Origin: Diadophis punctatus similis
Lineage: Eukaryota > Chordata > Lepidosauria > Squamata > Dipsadidae
Direction: 5' to 3'
Assembly: GCA_023053685.1 (NCBI GenBank)
Contig: JALIGW010000003.1
Location: forward strand, 137,451,126 to 137,515,125
Length of the DNA stretch: 64,000 nt
Every line of letters starts with the position of its first letter. Positions within the stretch are counted from its first letter, which is position 1. Under the pieces are notes generated by a model. That model searched no databases. It saw nothing but the letters and a program-made list of their open reading frames with translations, and had not been told where the DNA came from. The position numbers and the translations under genes are program-made. Positions 55,831 to 64,000 of the stretch are shown in pieces.

Positions 55831-55950
55831 CTGTGTGTGGAGATTCTCAGTCATCCATAGTTTTTCTTTGAAGGAGCTGAAGAAGCTTCTTGGATGAGAA
55901 GCAAAACATCTTCAAAGAAAAACCAGTTGCCTCTTGAAAAACCACCTTAG
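55830..55950 (+). repeat. dispersed repeat fragment with perfect 13-bp inverted repeat
   Basis: tttttctttgaag (55860-55872) and its exact complement cttcaaagaaaaa (55910-55922) flank gagctgaagaagcttcttgg and atgagaagcaaaacat. I recall this passage from retroelement-associated repeats in reptiles and fish, but cannot assign the class. Confidence 0.5.
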
Positions 55951-56637
55951 TAACAACCCAGGACATGTTAAATTTGTACAAAGAGAGAGAAATTTGAGGT
56001 GGCAACACAAAAGGGATAATGAGATTTTCTTCTGTTGTTGCATGTGTTTCCTTTTTATAAGCCTTATTGGAGAGAAAAGGGCCAGAAGGGCTGGAGTGAG
56101 AAACACCAAATGCGAAAAGATTGTATATTCATTTTTGCCAAGTGCTTCAGTTTATTCTACCACCAGCCCTTGCTTTACAAAACTTTGTCAATAGCTCTTT
56201 TCAAATGTCTAGTCCTCATTCTGATTCCCATAAACTACAATGTTGCCACAGAACAGTCTTTAAAACCTCTTAGGATCCACATCCCACCTGCCTTTGTTTT
56301 AATTCTTTCAAATTTAATTGGAAACTTCACACTGCAAAAACGAAGTGCCAGCCTATAGCATGCTCTTTTTCCCCAAGAATATTTCTGGGTCAGTAGAAAA
56401 ATCAGAAGCCGGCTGAGAGACCCTTCTATGATGTTAAATAGAATGGAAACAACCACAGCTATTTCACATCTGGTAGATGGGAAATTTATGATCTGCTACA
56501 CCCAAACTATTCTGAAAGAGTTCAGAGAAATTCCAAATGTCCTCACTAATGCCATAGGTTTGGGACCGCTAGCTGCTCTTTAGCTGTGCATTATCCACTC
56601 TTCTTTGGCACGTCTGAAAATCTGTGATGCCCTATTG
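55950..56637. other. unassigned DNA
   Basis: No recognised repeat. The overlapping frames at 55934-56358 have no motif beyond short hydrophobic stretches. Confidence 0.4.
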
Positions 56638-56945
56638 CAGGGGTGTCAAACTCGATTTCATTGAGGGCCACATCAGGGTTAAGTTTGACCTCGGAGGGCC
56701 AGGGATGGGCAGCTAGGGGTGGGTGTGGTCATGGTGGACGTGGCTGGGGTGGGCATGGTCACGGTGGGCGTTCAACACAGGCTTAAGATGTGCTTTTTCC
56801 CTTCTCTTCTTTCTTTCTACAGTACTCCCCGGCTTCCAGAAGCACTCTGCCAGACAAAAAGGGGCTGTGCGGAGGCCGCCCCATGACCCATTTTTGGCCT
56901 CTCCAGCCTCCAGCAGCACTATGCCGGCCAAAAATAGTTTGACAG
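56638..56945 (+). mobile_element. hAT MITE family T4, right end eroded
   Basis: The left end caggggtgtcaaactcgatt is intact. The right end appears only as agtttgacag near 56936, and no target duplication can be matched. The centre contains 'gggcatggtcacggtggg' repeats. Confidence 0.8.
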
Positions 56946-56949
56946 TGTT

Positions 56950-57115
56950 GTGGGAATTAGTTGTTTAGCAGAGTGATGGCATTCGGGGGAAAACTGTCCT
57001 TGTGTCTAGTTGTTTTGGTGTGCAGTGCTCTATAACATCGTTTTTGAGAGTAGGAGTTGAAACAATTTATGTCCAGGATGTGAGGGGTCTGTAGATATTT
57101 CCAGGTATGTTAGGA
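56950..57115 (-). pseudogene. LINE RT C-terminal fragment
   Basis: The minus strand reads CFNSYSQKRCYRALHTKTTR then HKDSFPPNAITLLNN followed by a stop, matching the pattern of terminal residues of non-LTR RT ORFs (...R.KNSFFP.AI.LLN). Only about 55 residues survive. Confidence 0.55.
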
Positions 57116-58388
57116 ATAACTGATGGAGGAGTGAACACACTGGGCACCAGATCCTTTATATGGAGTTGGAGCTATATGGGGAAGCGTGGTCTCCTTCCAT
57201 AGCTTCAGTATGAGTATTTCTGAAAATATTATCCAAAACCCATTCTTTAAATCCTGACATGGTTTCATTATATTGTACGCATGGATGTAGCCATTTTTCT
57301 GCTCCACATCTTTGTGCATAATGACAACAAAGTAATATATACCATTGTCTGTTTCAGCTTCTCTTAACGGCAAACAAAACGATGACTTAGATCTACAGGG
57401 AAAGTTTGTTTTAATTTAATTTGCAGTTAAATTCATGGCTTGCTGATCATAGGTTTCTAGTCCTTCCTACGTTAACAAAAAAGGATAAGGTGTTTTAAAT
57501 CTGTTGTTATTTGTCACAATTATCCAGCTGGCCATTATATATGTAATCCATGCTAAAGCCCATTTTTATTCAGTTTTTTAATCTGCCAGATAAAAGGGAA
57601 GTCAATCCTGTTATTCCAGTCAATAAAACTGAAATGGTACAGGTTTACTTAAATTGGAGCACATCAATGAAGATTGTGCATGGCAGGGCTATATATTTTA
57701 TTATATTTTAATACCACACACACACATATACAGCAAGACAAAATTTCTACACCTAGATCTTTGGGGAAAATCTCAGGGTTGTAACTAAACTAATTAACGT
57801 ATTTAATAGAATTTTTTTATAGTTTTGGCAACCATTTTATAATATTGGTTGGTTTATATTTTCAATCGATTAACAGGCTCCATATGGTTAGTAACGTAAA
57901 TCATATTAGATTCCAAATATATATCTAACTGGCTTTGTTCTTTCATGATCTTTGAGGTTCAATATAATCATAATATTATTCATCAATTATTATCCATGAT
58001 CTGACTGTGCAGAGTGGTATAATCCTATTTTTGGTCATTCTTGCAAAAATGACTAATTACATAATTTACCAAATTCACTTTCTTAATCATGTGCTTACTC
58101 ATTCTCTGGAAGTATTTTACACATTCATTTGTTCTATGGAAGGTGAATAATTAAGATTTCTGTAATACTAAATGTTGTTCACATAATTCCTTATTCCCTT
58201 ATCCTTTTATTTGCTTTTACATTTGTTTTTCACTTATTTCTTGAAATAATTTCAGTTACGTAGCATAAAAAGTTGAAAACCTTACTGAAGCAGAGCAGGC
58301 TTTCCTTGTTCCCTTGACTGGACCAATTCTAGTTCTCATATTTGCTGTTTGTTATTTCTTCACTGGAATATAGGTAGTCCTTACGACC
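57116..58388. other. unassigned AT-rich DNA
   Basis: Short CACA/TATA tract at 57714-57730. A truncated Tigger-like terminus (ggtagtccttacgacc) sits at 58373-58388, beside the T4 element. Confidence 0.45.
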
Positions 58389-58396
58389 ATATACAT

Positions 58397-58748
58397 CAGG
58401 GGTGTCAAACTCGATTTCATTGAGGGCCGCATCAGGGTTGTGTTTGACCTTGGAGGGCCGGGGTGGGAATAGCCAGGTGGGCGTGGCCAGCTCAACGTCA
58501 CTTGTGTCGGGGGCGCCTGTGGTGGCCAGAGCACTTTGCCAGCAAAAATGGGTTCCCGAGCTCCATTTTCGGCTGCGACGACCTCCTGCAACCCTCTGCC
58601 AGCGAAAACGCTGCCCTCCTGAGCTCCATTTTCACTGGCAGAGGCACCATAGGTTGGTCCTTCACTGTTTGCAGGCCGGCCCTGCGGGCCAGAACTAAGT
58701 ACCCCATGGGCCAGATCTGGGCCCCGGGCCTTGAGTTTGACACCCCTG
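58397..58748 (+). mobile_element. hAT MITE family T4 (352 bp)
   Basis: The left end is caggggtgtcaaactcgatt and the right end cttgagtttgacacccctg. Target duplication is atatacat (58389-58396) against atataaat (58749-58756), one mismatch. Confidence 0.95.
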
Positions 58749-58774
58749 ATATAAATTGAGTTTTTCTTCTTCTT

Positions 58775-59460
58775 CTGTGTGTAGATCAATCTTTAGACCG
58801 CCAGAATGAAGCCACCTTCTTGGCTTTGTTGTTGGCCAAAAATAAGTCATTGTCGGTACATGTTTCTTGTAGTAGCTAACATACCAGCAAATGAGCCAAG
58901 CTCTGCGTCTCTCCACATTCAAACAGTGTGTTGTTATCTACTAAAAGCCTCCACTGGAGCATATTGATTTTACACTTAGGCACTCCAACCCTCAATAGCA
59001 ATAGCAATAGCACTTACTTATATATTGCTTCATAGTGCTTTACAGCCCCCTCTAAGTGATTTACAGAATCAGCATATTGCCTCCAGCAATCTGGGTCCGC
59101 ATTTTACCCACCCTGGGAAGGCTGGAAGGCTTGAGCTGGTTAGAATCGAACTCCTGGAAGTGAGCTGAGTTAGCCTGCAATACTTCATTCTAACCACTGT
59201 GCCACCTATTCAGGATCCTCCACGTAGTATAAGGAAGGTTGGATCCTTCAGCCATGTCCTCCTTTAATGTTATTACTTGCTCAATGGTCACCTTCCTCCA
59301 TCTTTTAATTCGATTTTGTTCTTGCGTGCCCTCAAGAATGTGTGTTCTTGCCATAAAGCTTTTTCTAGATCTGAGTTGGCAGGTTTGTCAGGCCGAGGAT
59401 GTTGAGGATCATTCTCTTCCTTTGTTCTCTCGGCGTCTGCTGCCGATCTTAGGTGGGGCA
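58775..59460 (-). pseudogene. non-LTR LINE C-terminal remnant, split by a SINE
   Basis: The minus strand at 58780-58925 reads LFECGETQSLAHLLVC, an in-frame stop, then CTDNDLFLANNKAKKVASFW: a Cys/His cluster near the C-terminus of a non-LTR RT protein. On the other side of the SINE (59215-59275) the minus strand reads LKEDMAEGSNLPYTTWRILN, which fits the part expected about 30 residues upstream. Stops show it is dead. The exact clade is not certain. Confidence 0.6.
58996..59208 (-). mobile_element. tRNA-derived SINE (Sauria-type) nested in a LINE remnant
   Basis: B-box-like ggagttcgattctaacc and the conserved body 'gattgctggaggcaatatgc' on the minus strand; tail of AATAGC units at 58996-59016. 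It separates two parts of the LINE frame. Confidence 0.88.
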
Positions 59461-59480
59461 ATGCCTAATTATATGATAAT

Positions 59481-59925
59481 ATATAATATATGAACAATAG
59501 GAAGCATGAGGCCGGCTGCATATTCTCTGCTCTGGATCACATGACAGGAAGGAGGACAGAAGGGGGCTTGGAATGGTGCAGTTACCAACATTCCGTGCAG
59601 CTCTCCAGCTGCCAGTCTCATAGGGAAGCACTGGGAATTGGAAGGGGGGGATTCCCCCCTCCCCCGAGCCTAGTCTGATCCAGCTATTTTTAAATTCAAA
59701 CTTTCTTTGCCAAGCTGTCCACCCACATCAGTTCTATTTACGTACAAGATTTCTATAGCTGTCTTTCTTATGCAATATCACATTGGTTGCTCAGAAATGG
59801 CAAATTCGGATCAAATTGTTTGATCAAATTCTGTTCGGTTTTTGGAGAGCAACCATGCTCATGGACCTACAGATGGTCAGAACTTCAACTCCTTTGTATA
59901 TCCCCCCCCAACATTCATTTGAATT
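59481..59925. other. unassigned DNA
   Basis: G- and C-runs (59643-59660) flank the middle; nothing recognised. Confidence 0.45.
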
Positions 59926-60490
59926 CTGGAATTCTTGTCAAAATCACGTGAAGTATTAATACCACTTTATAAAGCTTTAGTAAGGCCACACCTGGAATAC
60001 TGCATCCAGTTTTGGTCACCACATTACAAAAAAGATGTTGAGATTTTGCAAAAAGTGCAACGAAGAGCAACTAAGATGATTAAAGGCCTGAAGACTAAAA
60101 CATACGAAGAACAGTTGCAGGATTTGGGTTTGGCCAGTCTAAATAAAAGAAGGATTAGATGGGCCATGATAGCAGTATTCCAGTATTTGAGAGGCTGCCA
60201 CAAAGAGGAGGGGGTCAACTTATTTTCCAAAGCACCAGCGGGCAGGACAAGGAACAATGGATGGAAACTAATCAAGGAGAGAAGCAACCTGGAATTAAGA
60301 AGAAACTTCCTAACAGTGAGGACAATTAACCAGTGAAACAGCTTGCCTTCAGAAGTTGTAGCTGCTTTATCACTGGACATTTTTAAGAAGAGACTGGACA
60401 GTCACTTGTTTGAAATGGTATAGGGTCTCCTGCTTGAGCAGGGGTTAGACTAGAAGACCTCTAAGGCCCCTTCCAGCTCTATTCTGATTG
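59926..60490 (+). mobile_element. CR1 LINE 3' end with RT C-terminus
   Basis: A 133-codon frame (59935-60336) encodes the CR1 C-terminal region: LYKALVRPHLEYCIQFWSPH, VQRRATKMIKGL, LQDLGLASLNKRRIRWAMIA and NLELRRNFLTVRTINQ. The 3' UTR continues to ggttagactagaagacctct and ends in an ATTCTGATTGAT-like unit. 5'-truncated; the catalytic RT core is missing. It is the best preserved of the CR1 ends here and serves as reference for 19145-19560. Confidence 0.9.
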
Positions 60491-60508
60491 ATGTTGCAAG
60501 GTGTTTAT

Positions 60509-60628
<120 letters not shown>

Positions 60629-61374
60629 GTGGGAAACACTATTCAACCTGTGTATGCTCCATTCTGGGCTACACAACGAAAATAAAGGGAGGCTTAGAAT
60701 GGAGGAATCAGCAACATTCTGAGCCACTTACAAATTGAATCTCCCACACAGATCCACTGGCAGAATTTTTCAGGATTCTTTTTCCCCCCAAGCATGACGT
60801 CCCATTTTTAAACTTATTTTTGTGCCAATTTTTCCTTATGTACCTAAGCTAGTCCTGTTTTGTTATTTTCAAAGAATTGTCATGCTGTGGGACAAACAGC
60901 TGGATGGACAGTTATCACTCTTTTAAAATAATTTCTTTCCAATAGTCTCTTGAGTTGGAAAACATTCTGCTTCTACATTAGATAGGTTGTGTGTTTCCAA
61001 AGAAAGAGTAAAGATCTCAATTGCTTTAAAAGTTCCTCTCTGGTCCAATATTAATTACTGTCACAAATTCCAGTCCATCAAGATTAGAATCGTTCCTTGT
61101 ACCATCTACTAAAATAAACTTTTCTCCTTATGCGATTGGCAGAAATATTTGTCTGGCAGAGGAATACAATGTTTCAAGATTGTTAGAGAGTTTTAAATGG
61201 GATTTTATTTTTTAAAATACTGCCTCAGCGTCTGCTTATATATTTAGAATGTTAACAGCATACATAATGTTCACATATTGTCCAAGATTGAATAGGGAAT
61301 GTAGAGTGTCTTGTCACCAGCATAAGCAGACAACCATTTTGGGAGGGAAGAAATGGGCAACTTTGCCCATTGCG
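60629..61374. other. unassigned DNA
   Basis: No recognised repeat up to the LINE breakpoint at 61375. Confidence 0.45.
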
Positions 61375-62001
61375 CTCTACATGGGGCTACCCTTGAAGAG
61401 TATTCGGAGACTCCAGCTGGTGCAAAATGCGGCTGCGCGTGCTGTGGTGGGTGTGTCAAGATACACCCACGTAACACCCATACTCCGCCAGCTGCATTGG
61501 CTGCCCATTGGTCTCCGGGTACAATTCAAGGTGTTGATCATCATCTTTAAAGCCCTACATGGCTTAGGACCAGGTTACCTCCGGGACCGCATTCTGCCTC
61601 ATACTTCCCTCCGACCGGTTAGGGCCCACAGAGTGGGTCTCCTCCAGGTCCCGTCAGCCAAACAATGTTGGCTGGCGGGCCCTAGGGGGAGGGCCTTCTC
61701 TGTGGGGGGGGGGGTGCTCTGGAACCAACTTCCCCCAGAGATCCGAATCATCCCCACCCTGCTGGCCTTCCAGAAAGCCGTCAAGACATGGCTCTTCCTG
61801 CAGGCAGGGGTTTGAGACTAGTTTTTATCCGAGATCTCCCCCAGTATGTATGTTGTCGAACGTCTTTTAACTTTTTTAATGTTTTAAAATTGTTTTTAAA
61901 TGAATGTTTATTGTTTAGTGTTCTTTTAAAATGTTGTACGCCGCCCTGAGTCCTTAGGGAGTAGGGTGGCATAGAAGAACCTAATAATAAATAAATAATA
62001 C
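61375..62001 (+). mobile_element. L2/CR1-group LINE 3' end (627 bp)
   Basis: The frame (within 61249-61815) carries YMGLPLKSIRRLQLVQNAAA, LRQLHWLPIGLRVQFKVLII, FKALHGLGPGYLRD and the LWNQLPPEIR block, then a 3' UTR with the gccgccctgagtcc stem and an AATAAATA tail. Nearly colinear with 50119-50746, including the starting base. The upstream codons of the open frame are flanking DNA, not LINE. Confidence 0.9.
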
Positions 62002-62010
62002 ATTAATTAA

Positions 62011-62554
62011 TCCCCCACTCACCATCAATGTGACATCAGGGCACATTTTTCTGTTCTGCTTCTGAAATACCTGTTTTCTATGATATGTTGCCTTAAGCAC
62101 TCCTGTCTGTTTTGGATACCAATCTTTGGTTTGTAGCAGGCTAACTTCAACAACTGATTGGCTACTTTACAGAGAGAAAAACTTCTCTTTAATATAGTCA
62201 ATATAACAATGAGTGCTATAATAGCACAGTGGTGATCATTTTTGCCTTGCAAATACAAAGGTGTAATTTAAACCCAGTAGGAGCATTATATGAAGTCTCA
62301 TTGGGAGCCGGAATAAAACACTTCTACCTCAGGTGACTGGGAAAACAATGAAACAGTACATTAATGGAGGGCTTTTGGTTTTGTTTTAAAATAGGACGTA
62401 ATTTTAAAAATTCTATCAGGTTTCAAACCAGCAACTTTCTCTTTACAGGGGCAGTAATTATAGCCATTGTGCTACTGGAGCATTCCAAGAGTAAAAGATA
62501 TTAGACAAAAACAGGCAGGAAGAAGTTGTTTATTGATCTATATATGTATATTTT
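62011..62554. other. unassigned, with a faint tRNA-like SINE trace
   Basis: At 62216-62290 agcacagtggtgatcattt and aggtgtaatttaaacccagt resemble a worn tRNA-type SINE head on the plus strand. At 62395-62480 a reversed similar trace occurs. Both are weak. Confidence 0.3.
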
Positions 62555-62660
62555 TATTTATTTAGGAAATTTATATTGCCGCCTATTTGCACATGGTGAC
62601 TCAAGGTGGCTTACAGAATATAAAACCCCATTAAAAACAATGAAACTAATAAAAGAAGTC
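62555..62660 (-). mobile_element. LINE 3' UTR fragment (ccgcc...ggcgg type)
   Basis: gaaatttatattgccgccta followed by ggtgactcaaggtggcttac matches the stem-bearing 3' UTR of the L2-like LINEs, on the minus strand. Confidence 0.55.
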
Positions 62661-62715
62661 ATATAATAAATTAATATACTAAAATCAGCCCCACCCTCGC
62701 CATACATACATATAT

Positions 62716-62758
62716 ATGTGTGTGTGTGAACAAATATTACCCCCCCACACACACACAG
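62716..62758. repeat. short (TG)n / (CA)n tracts
   Basis: TG units at 62716-62728 and CA units at 62744-62757 separated by a C-run; these can pair as an imperfect hairpin. Confidence 0.85.
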
Positions 62759-62799
62759 TTTGATCATTTCTCCTATCAACATTTTTTTCAGTGCTTTAC

Positions 62800-63683
62800 A
62801 AAATGTTGCTCACCCTGGAGGAACTGGAAGCATCGCGGCGATAGCAGCTGGAAAAATAGCGAGCTCCGATGAGCTTCACGAAAACCCAGCCGGGCAAACT
62901 GCTGTTGGGGGGGGTCTTCGGACCGGAACTGTCCTGAAGGGACAGCAAAGAAGAAGAGGTGTTTCGGAAGACCGAAGGCAGGTCAGAAACAAGCTCTTCA
63001 AACTGACGGTGGGGGTGGTGGCCATCTTTCAATGACCACTCTGGAGCTGGGGCAACCGGACTAAGATTTTGAGCAGGAGCAGTGTTTGGACAAAGTGTTG
63101 GAACCCGGAGAGAGATTGGCCAATTTAAGGGTAAAGAAATTTTAAAATTTGGATTCTAAATAATTTTTAAAGAGTAAAGCAGCGGCTAGTGGAGATTTGG
63201 AATACAGGAAAAGAAAAGTGGGATTGAAACAGAGAAAGCCCAAGAAAAATCTTTGTGGATTAGAAATGGAAGTAAAGAAGTTTTAAAAGAATAAAAAGAG
63301 AAGATCTTGAGAATAAAAAGAAGGTCCCCCCCCCCCTCTTTGAATGGATTAAAGCTTTTTGGCATTTTTGACAAGTAAATGAACTGACAGTACGGGGATT
63401 TGAGAGAGCCATCTACTGGAGGAAAGTAAGTACAACACTCAGTGGAAGACAAAGGCTGACCTTGACTAAAAGAAAGATAAACTGACTGCTATGAGAATTT
63501 TTAAGGAGTGCCTGGTTCCTTTTCATTGTTTGATTTAGTTTTTCTTCAGCTGTGGAAGATATAAGACTTTTGAATTGATTTGGACTAAAATTGGGACTGG
63601 AAATTGAAATTGGAAAACGAGAAGAGGGAGTCAATTAATTGTGGTATAATATAAAAGTTGAAAGAAAAAATGGTAAATTGAAA
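62800..63683 (+). mobile_element. probable 5' UTR of an L1-type LINE
   Basis: The block starts with CpG-containing sequence (gaagcatcgcggcgatagca, then gcgagctccgatgagcttca) and passes into a purine/A-rich leader before the open frame at 63684. A CpG-rich start followed by an A-rich leader is typical of L1-type 5' ends. The right edge of the window cuts the element. Identification is tentative. Confidence 0.4.
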
Positions 63684-63974
63684 ATGGAGTTTTGGATGTA
63701 TGAAGAATTTTTTGGGATGTTAAAAAATGCACATGTAATATTAAAAGGTATTGTAGAGCCAGAAAAACTGCTGAAACATATAGAACAGGAAATAGGAGAG
63801 GAACTGGCAAAGGAGAATACAAGGGAGAAGCAAGAAGTTCATAATGAGCAAAAAGAAGATGAAAATAAAAAGCAAGAAGTGGTAAAAGAGAATACAAATG
63901 AGAAACAAGAAACTAATAAGGAGGAAAAAGAAGATAGAAATAAAATTCAGTTAGATAATTTCACTGAGATTTAG
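63684..63974 (+). CDS. Lys/Glu-rich open frame, possible L1 ORF1 N-terminus
   Basis: The likely start is the Met at 63684 (MEFWMYEEFFGMLKNAHVIL), not the upstream Met at 63639, which lies in leader-like sequence. The frame gives 96 residues. The N-terminal part is hydrophobic-aromatic; from about residue 43 it is almost entirely Lys, Glu, Asn and Gln and consists of two 25-residue tandem units (63810-63884 and 63885-63959), each beginning KENT.EKQE and containing KED.NK. It is predicted to be helical or coiled-coil. It ends at TAG 63972-63974. L1 ORF1 proteins are usually about 300 residues or more, so this may be a truncated ORF1; no RRM-like motif is seen before the stop. Confidence 0.4.
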   Translation: MEFWMYEEFFGMLKNAHVILKGIVEPEKLLKHIEQEIGEELAKENTREKQEVHNEQKEDENKKQEVVKENTNEKQETNKEEKEDRNKIQLDNFTEI

Positions 63975-64000
63975 AGTGGTACACAAAGACTAAGAGGAAA

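Noticed and set aside
48428..59208. tRNA-like A and B boxes
   Set aside because: Each lies at the head of a SINE with a retroposon body and tail; none folds into a complete tRNA with an acceptor stem.

Overview
The window is vertebrate, intron-rich or intergenic DNA and almost certainly squamate, most likely a snake. I see no host exon, no functional RNA gene and nothing bacterial. The clues are the repeats: a CR1-type LINE end running into an (ATTCT)n microsatellite, a BovB-like LINE end, tRNA-derived SINEs of the type common in snakes and lizards, a 5S rRNA-derived SINE, L2-like LINEs with 'gccgccc...gggcgg' 3' ends, a Penelope-like remnant and a SPIN-like hAT element.

The dominant content is short non-autonomous hAT transposons. 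I found 24 insertions with CAG...CTG-type ends (or close variants) bordered by exact or one-mismatch 8-bp target duplications, about 8.7 kb in total, plus several degraded ones. They fall into recurring families, called T1-T6 here for convenience, and several unique ones. T1 (5.55, 22.0, 49.0, 52.0 kb, and a partial copy at position 1) varies from 378 to 766 bp. T2 lies at 24.3, 39.1 and 47.4 kb; T3 at 28.1 and 43.1 kb; T4 (CAGGGGTGTCAAACTC ends) at 9.1, 16.4, 27.2, 46.5, 56.6 and 58.4 kb; T5 at 3.1 and 12.7 kb; T6 at 19.2 kb with a relative at 37.8 kb. Families share ends and palindromic cores in different combinations, and many carry TGCGCATGCGCA-like palindromes. No hAT transposase is present, so the enzyme must have come from elsewhere.

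Layout. 0-11 kb: GAAA/GGAA array, T5, BovB and CR1 ends, T1, an LTR-like block broken by a fully palindromic hAT, T4, pogo/Tigger-like MITE, CR1-like LINE end. 11-20 kb: CA array, T5, 5S SINE, hAT, solo LTR with 5-bp duplication, T4, a TA-flanked 985-bp element, T6 nested in CR1. 20-31 kb: GGAA array, duplicated unknown repeat, T1, chimeric hAT, T2, Tigger MITE, SPIN-like element, T4, T3, then about 2 kb of repeat-poor DNA. 31-41 kb: L1-like remnant, L2-like LINE with a 276-codon open frame, SINE, hAT, TTC array, Tigger MITEs (one split by a LINE), SINE. 41-52 kb: Penelope-like and a second LINE remnant, T3, hAT, T4, T2, L1 ORF1 remnant, SINEs, T1, L2 end, TTC/TCC array. 52-64 kb: T1, two hATs, two T4, LINE remnants with a nested SINE, CR1 end, TC/TG array, L2 end, and at the right edge what looks like the 5' part of an L1-type LINE with a Lys/Glu-rich open frame.

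Family names come from recognising sequence by eye; no database was searched. Intervals called unassigned are those in which I saw no repeat, exon or RNA signature.
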